Assembly: GCA_022559985.1 (NCBI GenBank)
Contig: JAFJTR010000114.1
Location: 1-64,000 of the forward strand
DNA from: Parastagonospora avenae f. sp. tritici 18332-5
Taxonomy: Eukaryota; Ascomycota; Dothideomycetes; Pleosporales; Phaeosphaeriaceae
Direction: 5' to 3'
Length of the DNA stretch: 64,000 bases
Part shown: piece after piece, positions 1-8,879 of the stretch
Layout: each line of letters begins with the position of its first letter
Numbering within the stretch: the first letter of the stretch is position 1
The notes under the pieces: model-generated
What the model saw: the letters and a program-made list of their open reading frames with translations, nothing else
Databases searched by the model: none
Told to the model about the DNA's origin: nothing
Translations under genes and position numbers: made by a program

Positions 1-2
1 CA

Positions 3-131
3 AAAACCAAGCGTCAGAAACGCGTTGGGGATGCTGCAGGTAGTATTCAAGTTCCACCTGCTCCATCTCCTCTACCATCCCGGACGACGTCACGTGGCCA
101 GAACGTGAAGCTTCCAAGTAAATATAGATAG
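3..131 (+). CDS. C-terminal fragment of an unidentified protein (partial, cut by window edge)
   Basis: An open frame enters from the left edge and runs 42 codons to a TAG at 129-131. The peptide is rich in Lys, Arg, Pro and Ser (starts KTKRQKR, ends VKLPSKYR) and could be the disordered, basic tail of a nuclear or mobile-element protein. There is no domain to recognise. It may equally be a chance frame, since an open stretch of this length is not rare. Positions 132-308 hold no further coding signal. Confidence 0.25.
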   Translation, partial: KTKRQKRVGDAAGSIQVPPAPSPLPSRTTSRGQNVKLPSKYR

Positions 132-308
132 TACAAAATGATTGCAAGGTCCTATTTACCAAACCACCAAGAAATCTCATGATAATAGCTATCGTACGCG
201 TTGTTGTAGCCTCGGTTTTGCAATCTCAGAAATGGTGTTCAGCGCGCATTACGCACCGTAAGTCTCTATCCGGCGCAACGTTCAGTTCAACATACAAATA
301 GACCACGT

Positions 309-521
309 CTACAACGCATCGCTCTTGATCCTCTTGACTCCGATAGCATTCGCGCCCGTCGCCGCGCCGTTCCACTGTCCGTCACCACCACCCCTCATGA
401 ACGGCCTGGGTATATCTCCGCCATCCTCCCTCTTCCTCTTCGAGTCCGTGTTCGCAGTCACCCTCGCGATGAAGTCATCAAAGCCACTCATCATTCCTCC
501 CATGTGCGCATCAGGACGGTC
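309..521 (-). other. In-frame open extension downstream of the U1-C stop codon
   Basis: Directly after the TAG of the U1-C gene the same frame continues for 70 codons to a TAA/TAG-type stop at 309-311. The translated stretch is hydrophilic and protein-like (contains SGFDDFIARVTAN, then DSKRKRE and a C-terminal GVKRIKSDAL), quite unlike the preceding Pro-Met repeats. No intron with a phase-compatible GT donor that would remove the TAG was found. It could be a readthrough tail, a recently lost C-terminus, or a chance frame. Confidence 0.4.
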
Positions 522-1242
522 CTAGCGTCCAGGCGGTCCGGGAGGGTAGCGGGGAGGTGGTCCACCAGGTGGCATTCCCATTCCTCCAGGAGGAGGGAAC
601 GGCAAGCCGCCGGGTGGTGAGCCGGCGCCACCTGGAGGAGGGAAGGGGAATGGAGGCATGCCCATTGGGGGACCTCCAGGCATGTGCGGTGGTGGGAAGG
701 GCGGCATGTTCGGGGGCATACCGCCTGGGCCCGGAGGCATGTTTGGAGGTGGGAAGGGTGGCATGTTCGGTGGCATGTTGGGGGCTATTGCTGTGTTAGT
801 TTGAGTGGCTGAAGACATGTGAAGGTCAACTTACGACCTCCTCGACCCATGAACGGCGGTGGCATTCCAGGCATTCCTAATGTTCGTCAGCAACAACTTA
901 TACACCTCACATCTTCATCAACATACCTGGCGGCGGAAATCCAGGCATACCACCGGGCATGCCCATCCCCATTGGCGGCCCACCCATACCGTGCATACCA
1001 GCCATCGGTCCTCCAGGGAAGCCTCCGCTCAGGTTCGCCTGATACAGCGGATTCGCCTGGCCCTCCAAGTTGTACGCGTCCGTTATACTATTAATAACCT
1101 GCTGTGTCTGGTCGCTCGATATCTGCTCGTAGTAGGCCTGTACGTTGCGGAGGTGGTTGCGACCATTGTTGTGCGCTTTCCGCACACTCATGCTGTCGTG
1201 GGTGAGGTAGACATCGCAGTAGTCGCAAAAGAACTTGGGCAT
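522..1242 (-). CDS. yhc1: U1 small nuclear ribonucleoprotein C (U1-C)
   Basis: Component of the U1 snRNP that stabilises U1 pairing with 5' splice sites; nuclear. Three exons are proposed: 1242-927, 876-835 and 784-522, with introns 926-877 (GTATGT...TTAG) and 834-785 (GTAAGT...ATAG). Spliced length is 206 aa. Residues 1-38 form the U1-C type C2H2 zinc finger (MPKFFCDYCDVYLTHDS start, then HNNGRNHLRNV), which is diagnostic. The rest is a low-complexity run of Pro-Gly-Met (MPPNMPPFPPP repeats), as usual in fungal U1-C. The start is the first ATG and coincides with the conserved MPKFFCDYC. The frame stays open after the terminal TAG (see the next entry). Exon-intron borders inside the proline-rich part are the least certain detail. 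Confidence 0.9.
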
Positions 1243-1701
1243 CGTGGCGGCCTCGACGAATCCTGGGTGTAAGCGTGGAGTAATGGCCAGACGTGAAGGT
1301 TGGTGGTTCGGGCGCGTCGCAGTAGCTCAAGCTCGAAGAATCTCGAAGTCGGCGCTTACTTTCGCCGACGGGCTTGGCAGCCTTCATCACCAACCTCTGG
1401 GGGTCCTCCTTCGCAACCATCAACAACATTTGTCTTTACACAACCGTCGCCGTCCATGCTTCCATCCGAACGAGCTCAGCCCAGCTAGTTTAACGGGCGC
1501 TGAAGTTGACATCATGCTGGCACTTATTTATTGGCGTCACAGTACATTTAAGACATTGGGAACCTTCTTGGATTTAATGCAAAAGCTCAGCCTACTCCTC
1601 GACCCTTGTTTGCTCGGTAGAGATTGAAACCCTCAGATGATCGACCGACGTGCAGCCACAGGTAGAACGCCATAAACGGCATCATGCCTTCTCACATGCT
1701 C
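1243..1701. other. Intergenic: U1-C promoter and 3' region of the first small secreted protein
   Basis: No gene seen. About 1570-1701 aligns with about 2621-2754 downstream of the second secreted paralogue (shared CTCAGCCTAC, TGCTC(C/G)GTAGAGA and CTACGTGCA-like words), marking the edge of a duplicated unit. Confidence 0.6.
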
Positions 1702-2000
1702 TCAGAGCCGCCCACAGATTGAATTACACTGCTCCTGTAGAACTTGTTAGCATGGTCGCATGTGGGAAGCAAGTAGAGCAAAGTACGTACCGTTGTACAA
1801 TCCCAGCAGCAACAAGCATTACCGTTGTCAAACGTGCGACAACCCATGCCTGGATTGGTGCCACAGACCTGCTGGTGCGCCTCCAGATGGAGGTCTTCGC
1901 TCCTGATGATCTCGAGCCCAGAGGCGGAGCGCTTGATTCCGTCTGGAGCGCTGAGGCCTAGAGTGGCGAAGGCTGTTGCGAGGACGAGGGAAAGCTTCAT
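1702..2000 (-). CDS. Small secreted cysteine-rich protein, copy 1 (effector candidate)
   Basis: Two exons (2000-1791, 1734-1702) with an intron at 1790-1735 (GTACGT, CTAAC branch, CTACAG) give 80 aa. Residues 1-18 are a clear signal peptide (MKLSLVLATAFATLGLSA). A polar pro-region follows, then a compact domain with eight cysteines in the order C-x7-C-x8-CCC-x2-C-x4-C-x3-C (from residue 46), suggesting four disulfides. The unspliced frame reads on into unrelated residues, but the spliced end (EQCNSICGRL) matches the copy at 2755-3069, which supports the intron. Function unknown; small secreted Cys-rich proteins of this kind in plant-associated fungi are often effectors or antimicrobials, but nothing in the sequence proves either. 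Confidence 0.8.
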
Positions 2001-2105
2001 GTTAGAAGTGGTTGAACTTGTGCGTGGGTGTTGATGGTAGATGCTAAGTAGTTGACGATTATTGAAGTGAGGTCTGGTACAGAGGAGTTGGACAGATGTT
2101 TCATG

Positions 2106-2114
2106 TTATATAGA
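2106..2114 (-). promoter_or_regulatory. TATA-like element of copy 1
   Basis: CTATATAAC on the minus strand about 106 nt upstream of the ATG at 2000. It sits in a block, TATATAACATGAAACATC, that recurs with few changes upstream of the second copy. Confidence 0.5.
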
Positions 2115-2754
2115 CGATAGGACTCGTTGCCAATATCATTCTTCTCAAATGCTGCCATCTTCTGTTAATTACTGCTTACGGCCAAGTTGCCAAGATGGCC
2201 CGTATCAGCATCCATAAGACCACAAAACCTAGGTCCATGATGAAGTAGGTAATGCTCGTCAGTTGGCAAGTCCGAAGATGAATGCGATCGATCTGCGCTC
2301 ATTGCCTTCCAAGAACAAGTTCCTTGTCTTGTCTGCTTCACTTAGTAGTAGTTGCTATAGAATTTATGTCACGGTTGAGGGCATCTCCTGCCTCACGTGC
2401 AGTGGCATCTCACCTCTGATGAGACGACGCTGCCTTTCCTGCACTAGCGCTGTTTACAGCTACCCATGTATATATACTGCTCGTAGCCTCACCCAATATA
2501 ACCTCAGTTCAATCCTTCAATTCTTCTGCATATGCGCGTTTTCCACACCGCAACAATTTAACATCACGTTGTTACTCATCTGTTGATGTCACTTATAAAT
2601 CAGACCCGTTTGAAATATTCATGGATTTTATGTAAAATAAAACTCAGCCTACACCTCCCCTCTTGTCTGCTCCGTAGAGAGTAAATGAAACTCTCATATA
2701 ATCGGCCTACGTGCAAGAGATGCCATACACGTCATCAACACCAAATCCTCCCTC
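2115..2754. other. Intergenic between the two secreted-protein genes
   Basis: No gene recognised. An open frame on the plus strand at 2263-2586 has no domain, no codon pattern of a gene and no plausible context. The right end (about 2621-2754) is the duplicated 3' flank. Confidence 0.5.
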
Positions 2755-3069
2755 TCACAGCGGCTGGCATAGTTGATTACACTGCGCCTGAACCAATCGT
2801 TAACACCGTCTAATTAAACAAGACTTCTAGAGCAAAATACATACCTCATTACAGCCTGAGCAACAGCAGAGATTGCGCTCGGGCCATGACTCGGCGCGAC
2901 AACCTGAGCCTGTACTGGCTGTACTTTGTGGACAGCCCTGCTGGCGCGCCTTCAGAATGTCTTCGCGCCTGAGTATCTCGAGGCCAGAGGTGGAGCGCAG
3001 CTTAATTTCGTTAGGAGCACCGAGGCCTAGCGTGGCGAAGCCTACTGCGAGGACGAGGGAAAGCTTCAT
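2755..3069 (-). CDS. Small secreted cysteine-rich protein, copy 2 (effector candidate)
   Basis: Tandem paralogue of 1702-2000. Exons 3069-2845 and 2787-2755, intron 2844-2788 (GTATGT...TTCAG), 85 aa. The signal peptide is almost identical to copy 1 (MKLSLVLA, ATLGLGAP). The mature part again has eight cysteines, C-x10-C-x10-CCC-x2-C-x4-C-x3-C. The intron interrupts the coding sequence at the same place, just after the fourth codon block following CCC, and exon 2 has the same length (33 nt with stop). The pro-region has a possible dibasic site (LRREDI, residues 33-38). Loops between the first cysteines differ in length and sequence while the CCC-C-C-C core is kept, the pattern of a diversifying secreted family. 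Confidence 0.8.
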
Positions 3070-3140
3070 GTTGGAAGTGGGAAGTAGTTAACGATTGTTG
3101 TAGTGAAGCGAAGAGCGTAGAAAACGGAAAGATGTTTTAC

Positions 3141-3150
3141 GTTATATGAG
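3141..3150 (-). promoter_or_regulatory. TATA-like element of copy 2
   Basis: CTCATATAAC on the minus strand 72 nt upstream of the ATG at 3069, followed by GTAAAACATC, the counterpart of the copy 1 promoter block. Confidence 0.45.
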
Positions 3151-3155
3151 CCCGA

Positions 3156-3745
3156 CAGGAACCCTCTTACGTCAAGCTCTAATGAAGAAGGATGATTATA
3201 TTAGGCATACACTTGTCGTTATTTTTATGCGTGGTACGACGTTTGCAAGCCATGAAACAAACTCGGAGGTATTCTCGCTCCGTTTGCGTAATGCATCGGA
3301 CCGAGTATCTACCAAGGTATCTAGGCAAGATCGCCAGGCTGACTTGCTCTACGATCATCGTACACATTCCTCCTCGATGTCTGCTCGCGGGTTGAGCAGT
3401 TGCGCGTCATATGTCTCGATATTGCTTATTGTTTATATGGAGGATCTGTTACCAAGCCATTGGCAAGGCTGAGACTGCATACCTATTTGGGAAACTGAAT
3501 GGTACAGATCTTGTTCACTTTCCCCGCAAATGTGTCTCGGTAATGTGTTTCTATGGTTGGCTAGGGAGCTTTTCATTTGGTGCACAAATCATGGTGAGGG
3601 ATGTCGTGCATCTCACTGATGACTCTAATACGCTGGTCTTGCTCCATTAGTACTCGAGTGGTTTGGTGATGGTATTTAAATGCTACGCTAAAAAGCAAAA
3701 TGTATCAATGCCAATGTCAATATCAACGGCAATCAGAGACGACAT
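3156..3745. other. Intergenic, nothing recognised
   Basis: Overlapping short open frames on both strands (for example 3179-3472) have no recognisable domain. The stretch lies between the secreted-protein promoter and the 3' end of the actin-binding gene. Confidence 0.5.
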
Positions 3746-5826
3746 CTATCGCGGACCCAACGGCCTCGGACCCCCAATCTGCCTCCTGCCGCCAAAGTTG
3801 ATACCACCAAGCTTATTCTGGTTATCACCGCCCATGTAGCCGTACTGGTTGACGTCCCAGCTCTGGCCTTCGCCGGCGCCTGCGGAAGGATCCTTTGCTG
3901 CGGCTGCTATGGCGCGTTGGGACTCTTCCCACTCCTTCTGGCGCTCGCGTTCACGCTCCATTTCGCGCTCAAGTAGCGACTTAGAAGCCCAGCCAGCGGC
4001 CTTAGTCTTGGTTTGCGCGGCGGCACGGCGGGCGTCTTCACCGCGCTGCTCGGAGGTCGAAGTAAGCTCGGGGGGAATGTATGTCGTTGGCTGTGGCGGT
4101 GCAGGTGCGGGGTTAGACGCGAGGTAGCGATCTGTACGGCTGGGCTTGGCGTAGGATGTGGGGTCTGGCAACGGCCTTGTTGCAGGCTCTGGGAGGGGTC
4201 TTGTCAACGGTTCCGGAAGCGGGCGGGTTGGGAGAGAAGGTGGCGTCGGTTCGGGGAGTGGACGCGCTGGCTGTCTCTGAGTAGTCTCCCACGCGTTACG
4301 CAGGTATGCGCGGTCGTCAGCCTGGGCCCACGACGCTGTGCTATCTTGCGGCGACGGTGCGCGTGGCGGTGGTTGTGGTCGAGGGCGACTTTGTGATCGC
4401 TCACGAGTACGGCTCTTCGATCGCGAGCGCAGCTTCTTCTCCTGCAGACGGCCCTCGCGCTCAAGCTGGTACTGCCTCTCACGCTCTTTCGCCTCCTCCA
4501 GCTGACGCTCGAGCTCTCGGATGCGGTCACGTTCAGCGTTGCCCTCCTCTTCTTGGCTGTTGCGTCGACTGCGCGGTCTACTGCCCTGCTCGGCCTGATA
4601 CTGACTGAGGAACTGGCCCTTCAATCTCGCATCGCTGCCAGCCCGCTTGCGTCGCGTCTCGGCTTCGATCCTCTCCTGCGCCTCGTGCTCCTCGCGCTGA
4701 CGCTGTTCCTCGTCCGCCTTCCACCTGCGCTCCTGCTCTTCCCATTCTCGCTTTTGTTGCTCGAGACGTTTCTGCTTGGCTTCCTGTTGCTTCCGACTCT
4801 CTTCTTCCCACTTTTGCTCTTCCTCCATTCGTATCCGCTCCTCCTCTGCCTCACGCTCGACGCGACGCTTGTGCTCGGCTTCTTCCGCTTGCAAGCGCAG
4901 TCGCTCCTCCTCCGCGGCTTTCTCTTGGCGCTTCCGCTCCTTCTCCGCGAGGTTAGGCACGTGGGGTCCAGCGCTGGTGATCTGCCGGCGTCCACCAAAA
5001 GCGATGCCTTGGTTGCCTTGACTTGCGCCGCCCATGTAGCCGTACTGGTGGATGTTCCATGCCGGCGCTGTTATACCCTCGTCAGTCTTCTTGCTCCAGC
5101 TGCTAACATTTCCGGGCGGTGACTTGGGAAGGCCGTTGGATGTGTATGAGGTGCTTGACCCTCCTGTGCGCGATGGGCTCAGTGCTGGCGCGGGTGGCCG
5201 CGCAAGCGGGTTGAACGTGGTGGAGCCACTGCCTGTACTTGCGGTGCTTGGTCCTCTACTGCGCCCAAATCCAGGAGACGACAGACCTGTATTGGAGAAG
5301 CCACCGCTGCCACTGCCAGTTGTTGTAGGGCTCATGACCCCTCCACCACGCTTCGGGCCTATGGGAGTGGGAATGTTGGAAGGATTCACGGCGTTGGCGA
5401 CACGACTGAACGCTGTAATGCATTGAAGGACCTGAGCAGGGTCTTTCGCTTCGTATAGGTCGACGGTGAGGAAGCGGTCGTGCGCAGGCATGTTGAGAGG
5501 CGGCATCTCGCAGGCCCGTAGAAAGTGTGAGATGTTCTCCATCTGTATAAATGGCATCGCCGACTTCTTGAACTTGACGCCTGGGGTTGGAACTGCTAGA
5601 TTGATAAGTCTAGATGCGTTAGCTTATTCTCTACAACCCGATATAAGTGTTTCATATACCTGCACAGAGCAGTTCCATCCTTCAGCGCATCGAGCAGGTC
5701 CCCGGGCGGCAGCCTGTCGCCTAGCACATCTTCAATCCAGCCCCGTACTTCATTCGCGGCTTTTGGCGTGTACCGGTCCATCCGCAGCTTCCTCATGTCC
5801 TGGTCCAGCGACGTGACAGACGCCAT
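3746..5826 (-). CDS. Calponin-homology (transgelin-like) actin-binding protein with coiled coil and two calponin-type repeats
   Basis: Two exons, 5826-5660 and 5609-3746, joined by removing 5659-5610 (GTATAT, CTAAC branch, CTAG); 676 aa. Splicing restores the family sequence ALCR-LINLAVPTPGVKF, which fixes the acceptor. Residues about 15-140 are a single CH domain as in yeast Scp1 and fission yeast Stg1, which bundle actin at cortical patches. After a Ser/Pro/Gly linker come two copies of a calponin-like repeat (QYGYMGG...FGGRRQI) at about 240-266 and 640-676. Between them lies a highly charged Glu/Arg/Lys segment (about 278-470), probably a coiled coil, and a Pro-rich stretch with TRPLPEP repeats. 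The protein is more than three times the length of yeast Scp1 (about 200 aa). The extension suggests a cross-linker or scaffold; its role is inferred. Confidence 0.88.
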
Positions 5827-6162
5827 GGTGGGCGAGTTGGGCGCAAATCGGGCTATTGTTGATGTTTGCGCACGTAGGGTGGAAAGTCGACGGGTTCTAT
5901 ATGAGTTATGGTGTTGGGATGTGATAAAGTTTTGGCGCGATTACAGAAGCCCAGTCTATTTTATGAGTGATAGAAGAGAGGTGCGCAGAGTGCGTGGCCG
6001 TGCAACAGTGTGCCTTGATCTGTGGTCGTTATGCGTTTGGCGGGGAGTGGCCGGCTTATGCGCCCATGCATGCCCACCAGCCACATGCAACGTCATGTTC
6101 TGCGCGTCTTCGTCGCCGTCGCGCCGCATACAAAATTTATATTCAACACCACACAATTCACA
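5827..6162. promoter_or_regulatory. Divergent promoter region
   Basis: 336 nt shared by the actin-binding gene (minus) and the complex I assembly factor (plus). No convincing TATA box or other defined site was seen. Confidence 0.5.
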
Positions 6163-6947
6163 ATGCCCCAGGCTCCAGGACCAATTCTGCGGGCATGGTA
6201 CGAATGGCGGATGAAACGCTTTCCATGGCGCAAGAAGTGGCTTGTCGGTTCGTGAATGCCTCCAATATTGCTGCCAACTGCATCCTTGCTTGAGCACTCT
6301 AACACCCCACAGGCTTCGATCTCCAGGGCAACACATTCTGGGAATTCAAAGACCAACTGCACGCACTACGAAATCGCCGCATAGCCAAGTATAGTAGAGA
6401 CACCCACTATGGCGATGTCAATGTGTCCCGTCCGTACCTTCCCCCACCCGGGGCGACTCTCGACTGACATGTCGCAGCGTCATGGATGCAATGGCTCCGC
6501 CACACCCGCTTCGACCCACCATCCATTGCTGAACAACAGCAGGAGATAATGCGGCAAGAGCGCATGAAGATGCTCGCAGCTCAAGCAGACGCGCGATGGG
6601 CATCCAAGCCGTCGGCACTGGATGCGCCCGACAAACAGCAGCCCATGCAGATGCTACAATCAAGAGACCCAGAAAGCGGAGTAACTCAGATGAACGTCGA
6701 CCAAGAAAGAAGAGACCAAGTAGAGCCGCCGCGCACGTCAGAAGAGCAGGAAGCGAAGCCGCAGTCAGTGGTTGAAGACCCTGGACCACAGCAGAAGCCA
6801 CGCGACCCACCAGCGCCGCCCGCAAGCGATGCGCCTACTGCACCGCGGAAGAAGCCGAAGAAAGAGCACAAGAACTCGCCTTGGAAGCAGGCAGAGACCG
6901 CCAAAGACTGGCAACCGCAGGGCTGGACTCCCGCGCCCAAGAGATGA
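6163..6947 (+). CDS. NDUFAF2: NDUFA12/NDUFAF2 family protein, probable mitochondrial complex I assembly factor (mimitin)
   Basis: Three exons, 6163-6247, 6313-6429 and 6478-6947; 223 aa. The family core is plain: ILRAWYEWRMKRFPWRKKWLV, then GFDLQGNTFWEF, then RRIAKYSRDTHYGDVNVSP-WMQWLRHTR. NDUFAF2 acts in the mitochondrial matrix as an assembly chaperone of NADH:ubiquinone oxidoreductase. The length and the Pro/Lys/Glu-rich tail fit NDUFAF2 better than the shorter structural subunit NDUFA12. Intron 1 (6248-6312) has GTTCGT, a CTAAC branch and CACAG. Intron 2 (6430-6477) needs a weak GTCCGT donor but gives the conserved VNVSP-SWMQW junction, so the call is supported by the protein. The start is the first ATG ahead of the conserved Trp-rich helix. 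Confidence 0.85.
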
Positions 6948-7490
6948 TACCTGTTATGCGAAGTCGACTTGTAACAACAATGTATACCCTGTGCAATTCT
7001 CGCACTCTTCTATCCGTCTTTCAGTGCTACCAGATCTTGACTCAAGATGCGATCGTGAAGGTGGTCTTGCCGCCAGGCCTGTTGTACCTTCTCGTGCTTC
7101 GAGGCTGTTCTTGAAGTATTCAAGCAATGCATTACTCAGAAGCCGCAGCCAGGCCATAGTACGCCAAGTCAACGTCTGCCACGTTCGGAACATGCGTCTC
7201 TCCAACACACATCCCATCTATTCACCTTCTCTTCCAAACATCGACATTCTTTATCAGGGTTTGTGAACATCTTCATGGCGATTCACATTCTTTCACAGCA
7301 GATCGGCTCTCTAGAAGCATTCAAAATTTGGCCTTGACACGCTCATAAATCATCCACCTTGTCTACTCACCGATTCACAGCAGCTATACGTTTCGTTCGC
7401 GACCACGGCGCTGTCACTTGTATCAATCACGCAACGCTGTTCTATTCCTATGTCAACTCTTGCAACTTCCATTCTTCAGCAACCATCACC
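6948..7490. other. Intergenic between the assembly factor and the F-box-like gene
   Basis: Contains the 3' flank of the former and the promoter of the latter. Open frames at 6772-7266 and 6954-7217 are out-of-frame shadows or chance. The frame of the next gene is open back to 7359 but has no ATG there. Confidence 0.5.
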
Positions 7491-8363
7491 ATGGCTCAAC
7501 TATCCTTCAGTAATCTCCCAGAACTCCCAAGCGAGATTGTTTACCGAATCCTCCGCTACTGGATCGCGCCGCAAGAAATCACCCTTGGAAGCGACGGAAC
7601 CATTGTTGAATACGCATGCTCCACCGATGCTCTCGCTACATCCCTCCCTCCTGCAATTTGCGAAGAGTACTGGCGTATGCGCTACCTCTCCTGGCTCAAC
7701 GACGCGAAGACATTCACATTTCCCTGCGTATTGTGCTTAACCCACCATATCCTCTCCCAACACCCCGAGGCGAGACTCCCCCCTCTTCGCCTCCCAACCC
7801 AGGGCACGACCACAATATTATCCGACAGCGTCCAAGCAGCGACCCTAACCCGACACCCCTTGCTCCACAACCACGGTCTGGAAAAGATCATCCTCGATTT
7901 CGAGGCAAGCGATTACCTCCAAATCTTCGACGTTCGCCTGCCCCCCTTCGACGTCCCCGGCGATGACGACCCCCAAGAACAAGACATAGCGTTCGTCCTC
8001 CAACACTGCCGTGACCTCACTCTGAGCTTCGGCGACGCATATCGCTGGGCGCATCCGTGGCTAGGTGTCGAGCATCCCAACTGGCAGGAGGCGCGATATA
8101 GGTCGCGTGTTTGCGACATGGGCAAAGTCGTTGACATGATCCTAGAGGCGGCGTGGCGGAATAGGTATTTACAGCACCTTAACAAGATCACGCTAGAAGG
8201 TGAGATTCAGGGGTGGGTTAGAACGAAGTGGGAGCGTATTTTTGCCGACGGGGTGTATGAGGCGAGGAATGTGCGTGTGGTGGAGAGGCCATGGGAGGTA
8301 TATCCGCCGCGATGTGAGTGTAAGAGCGGGTGTTGGGAGATTGGGCTGAAAAAGATGTGGTAG
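7491..8363 (+). CDS. Hypothetical protein with N-terminal F-box-like helix
   Basis: Single exon, 290 aa, starting at ATG 7491 in good context (CATCACCATGG). Residues 5-22 (SNLPELPSEIVYRILRYW) resemble the start of an F-box (LP.E....I...). The rest has no known domain: a Leu- and Trp-rich middle and a Cys-containing end (CECKSGC). Proteins of this shape, a short F-box-like head and a lineage-specific body, are numerous in Pezizomycotina, where F-box proteins bridge Skp1-cullin ligases to substrates. No other F-box hallmark is visible, so the functional label is weak while the gene itself is well supported by its length and start. Confidence 0.65.
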   Translation: MAQLSFSNLPELPSEIVYRILRYWIAPQEITLGSDGTIVEYACSTDALATSLPPAICEEYWRMRYLSWLNDAKTFTFPCVLCLTHHILSQHPEARLPPLRLPTQGTTTILSDSVQAATLTRHPLLHNHGLEKIILDFEASDYLQIFDVRLPPFDVPGDDDPQEQDIAFVLQHCRDLTLSFGDAYRWAHPWLGVEHPNWQEARYRSRVCDMGKVVDMILEAAWRNRYLQHLNKITLEGEIQGWVRTKWERIFADGVYEARNVRVVERPWEVYPPRCECKSGCWEIGLKKMW

Positions 8364-8879
8364 GGAGGGGAAAGGGGGGAGGGGGAGGCTGGATAGTCTT
8401 CTGATCGCATAACAACTCTGTCAAACTTCACAAGCGAATCGTTTGTTAGTGTGTCCTCTTTTCGAAAGACCAGCTCCACAAACAAACACCATTACCAATC
8501 CGACAGCTCACATATAGACGATCGGATTCTGCGAACTACCGCCTTACTCGCTTCTCACTAGCTCCATATCATCTTTGGACATCTACTGTGTTACTCAGTT
8601 AAACACAAGATCCGATTCAAGTTGGATATTGGTTTCGTGCGTCCATGACACGTTGGAGAGTGGATCTCATCGCAAAGCTGCGGTCGTGGGAGGACAGCTT
8701 TGAGATCAACTGGGCGTTGATGCACAACACTTGTTCGGAGTGCAAGTGAAGATAGGATGCAAGGAATGGATACGATTAACTCGAGCTAGAATTCAACGAG
8801 CGACTGCTCCTCGGCCGTATGCCCCGTCCGCCACTCTGAGCAAAGACCAGGCTTCAACTCCATCTCAAGATCCCCCTCC
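8364..8879. other. Intergenic (convergent 3' ends), nothing recognised
   Basis: Lies between the convergent F-box-like gene and subtilisin 1. A purine-rich stretch (runs of G and A) follows the stop at 8364-8390. No gene seen. Confidence 0.5.

Larger units (their letters stand above)
1570..2118. repeat. Tandem duplicated unit, copy A
   Basis: Includes the first small secreted protein gene with its 3' flank and proximal promoter. The similarity to copy B covers coding exons, intron position, TATA region and 3' flank, so the duplication was of a whole gene and not a retrocopy. Boundaries are approximate. Confidence 0.6.
2621..3155. repeat. Tandem duplicated unit, copy B
   Basis: Direct repeat of copy A in the same orientation, about 1.05 kb away start to start. 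Divergence is visible throughout, so the event is not recent. Confidence 0.6.
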
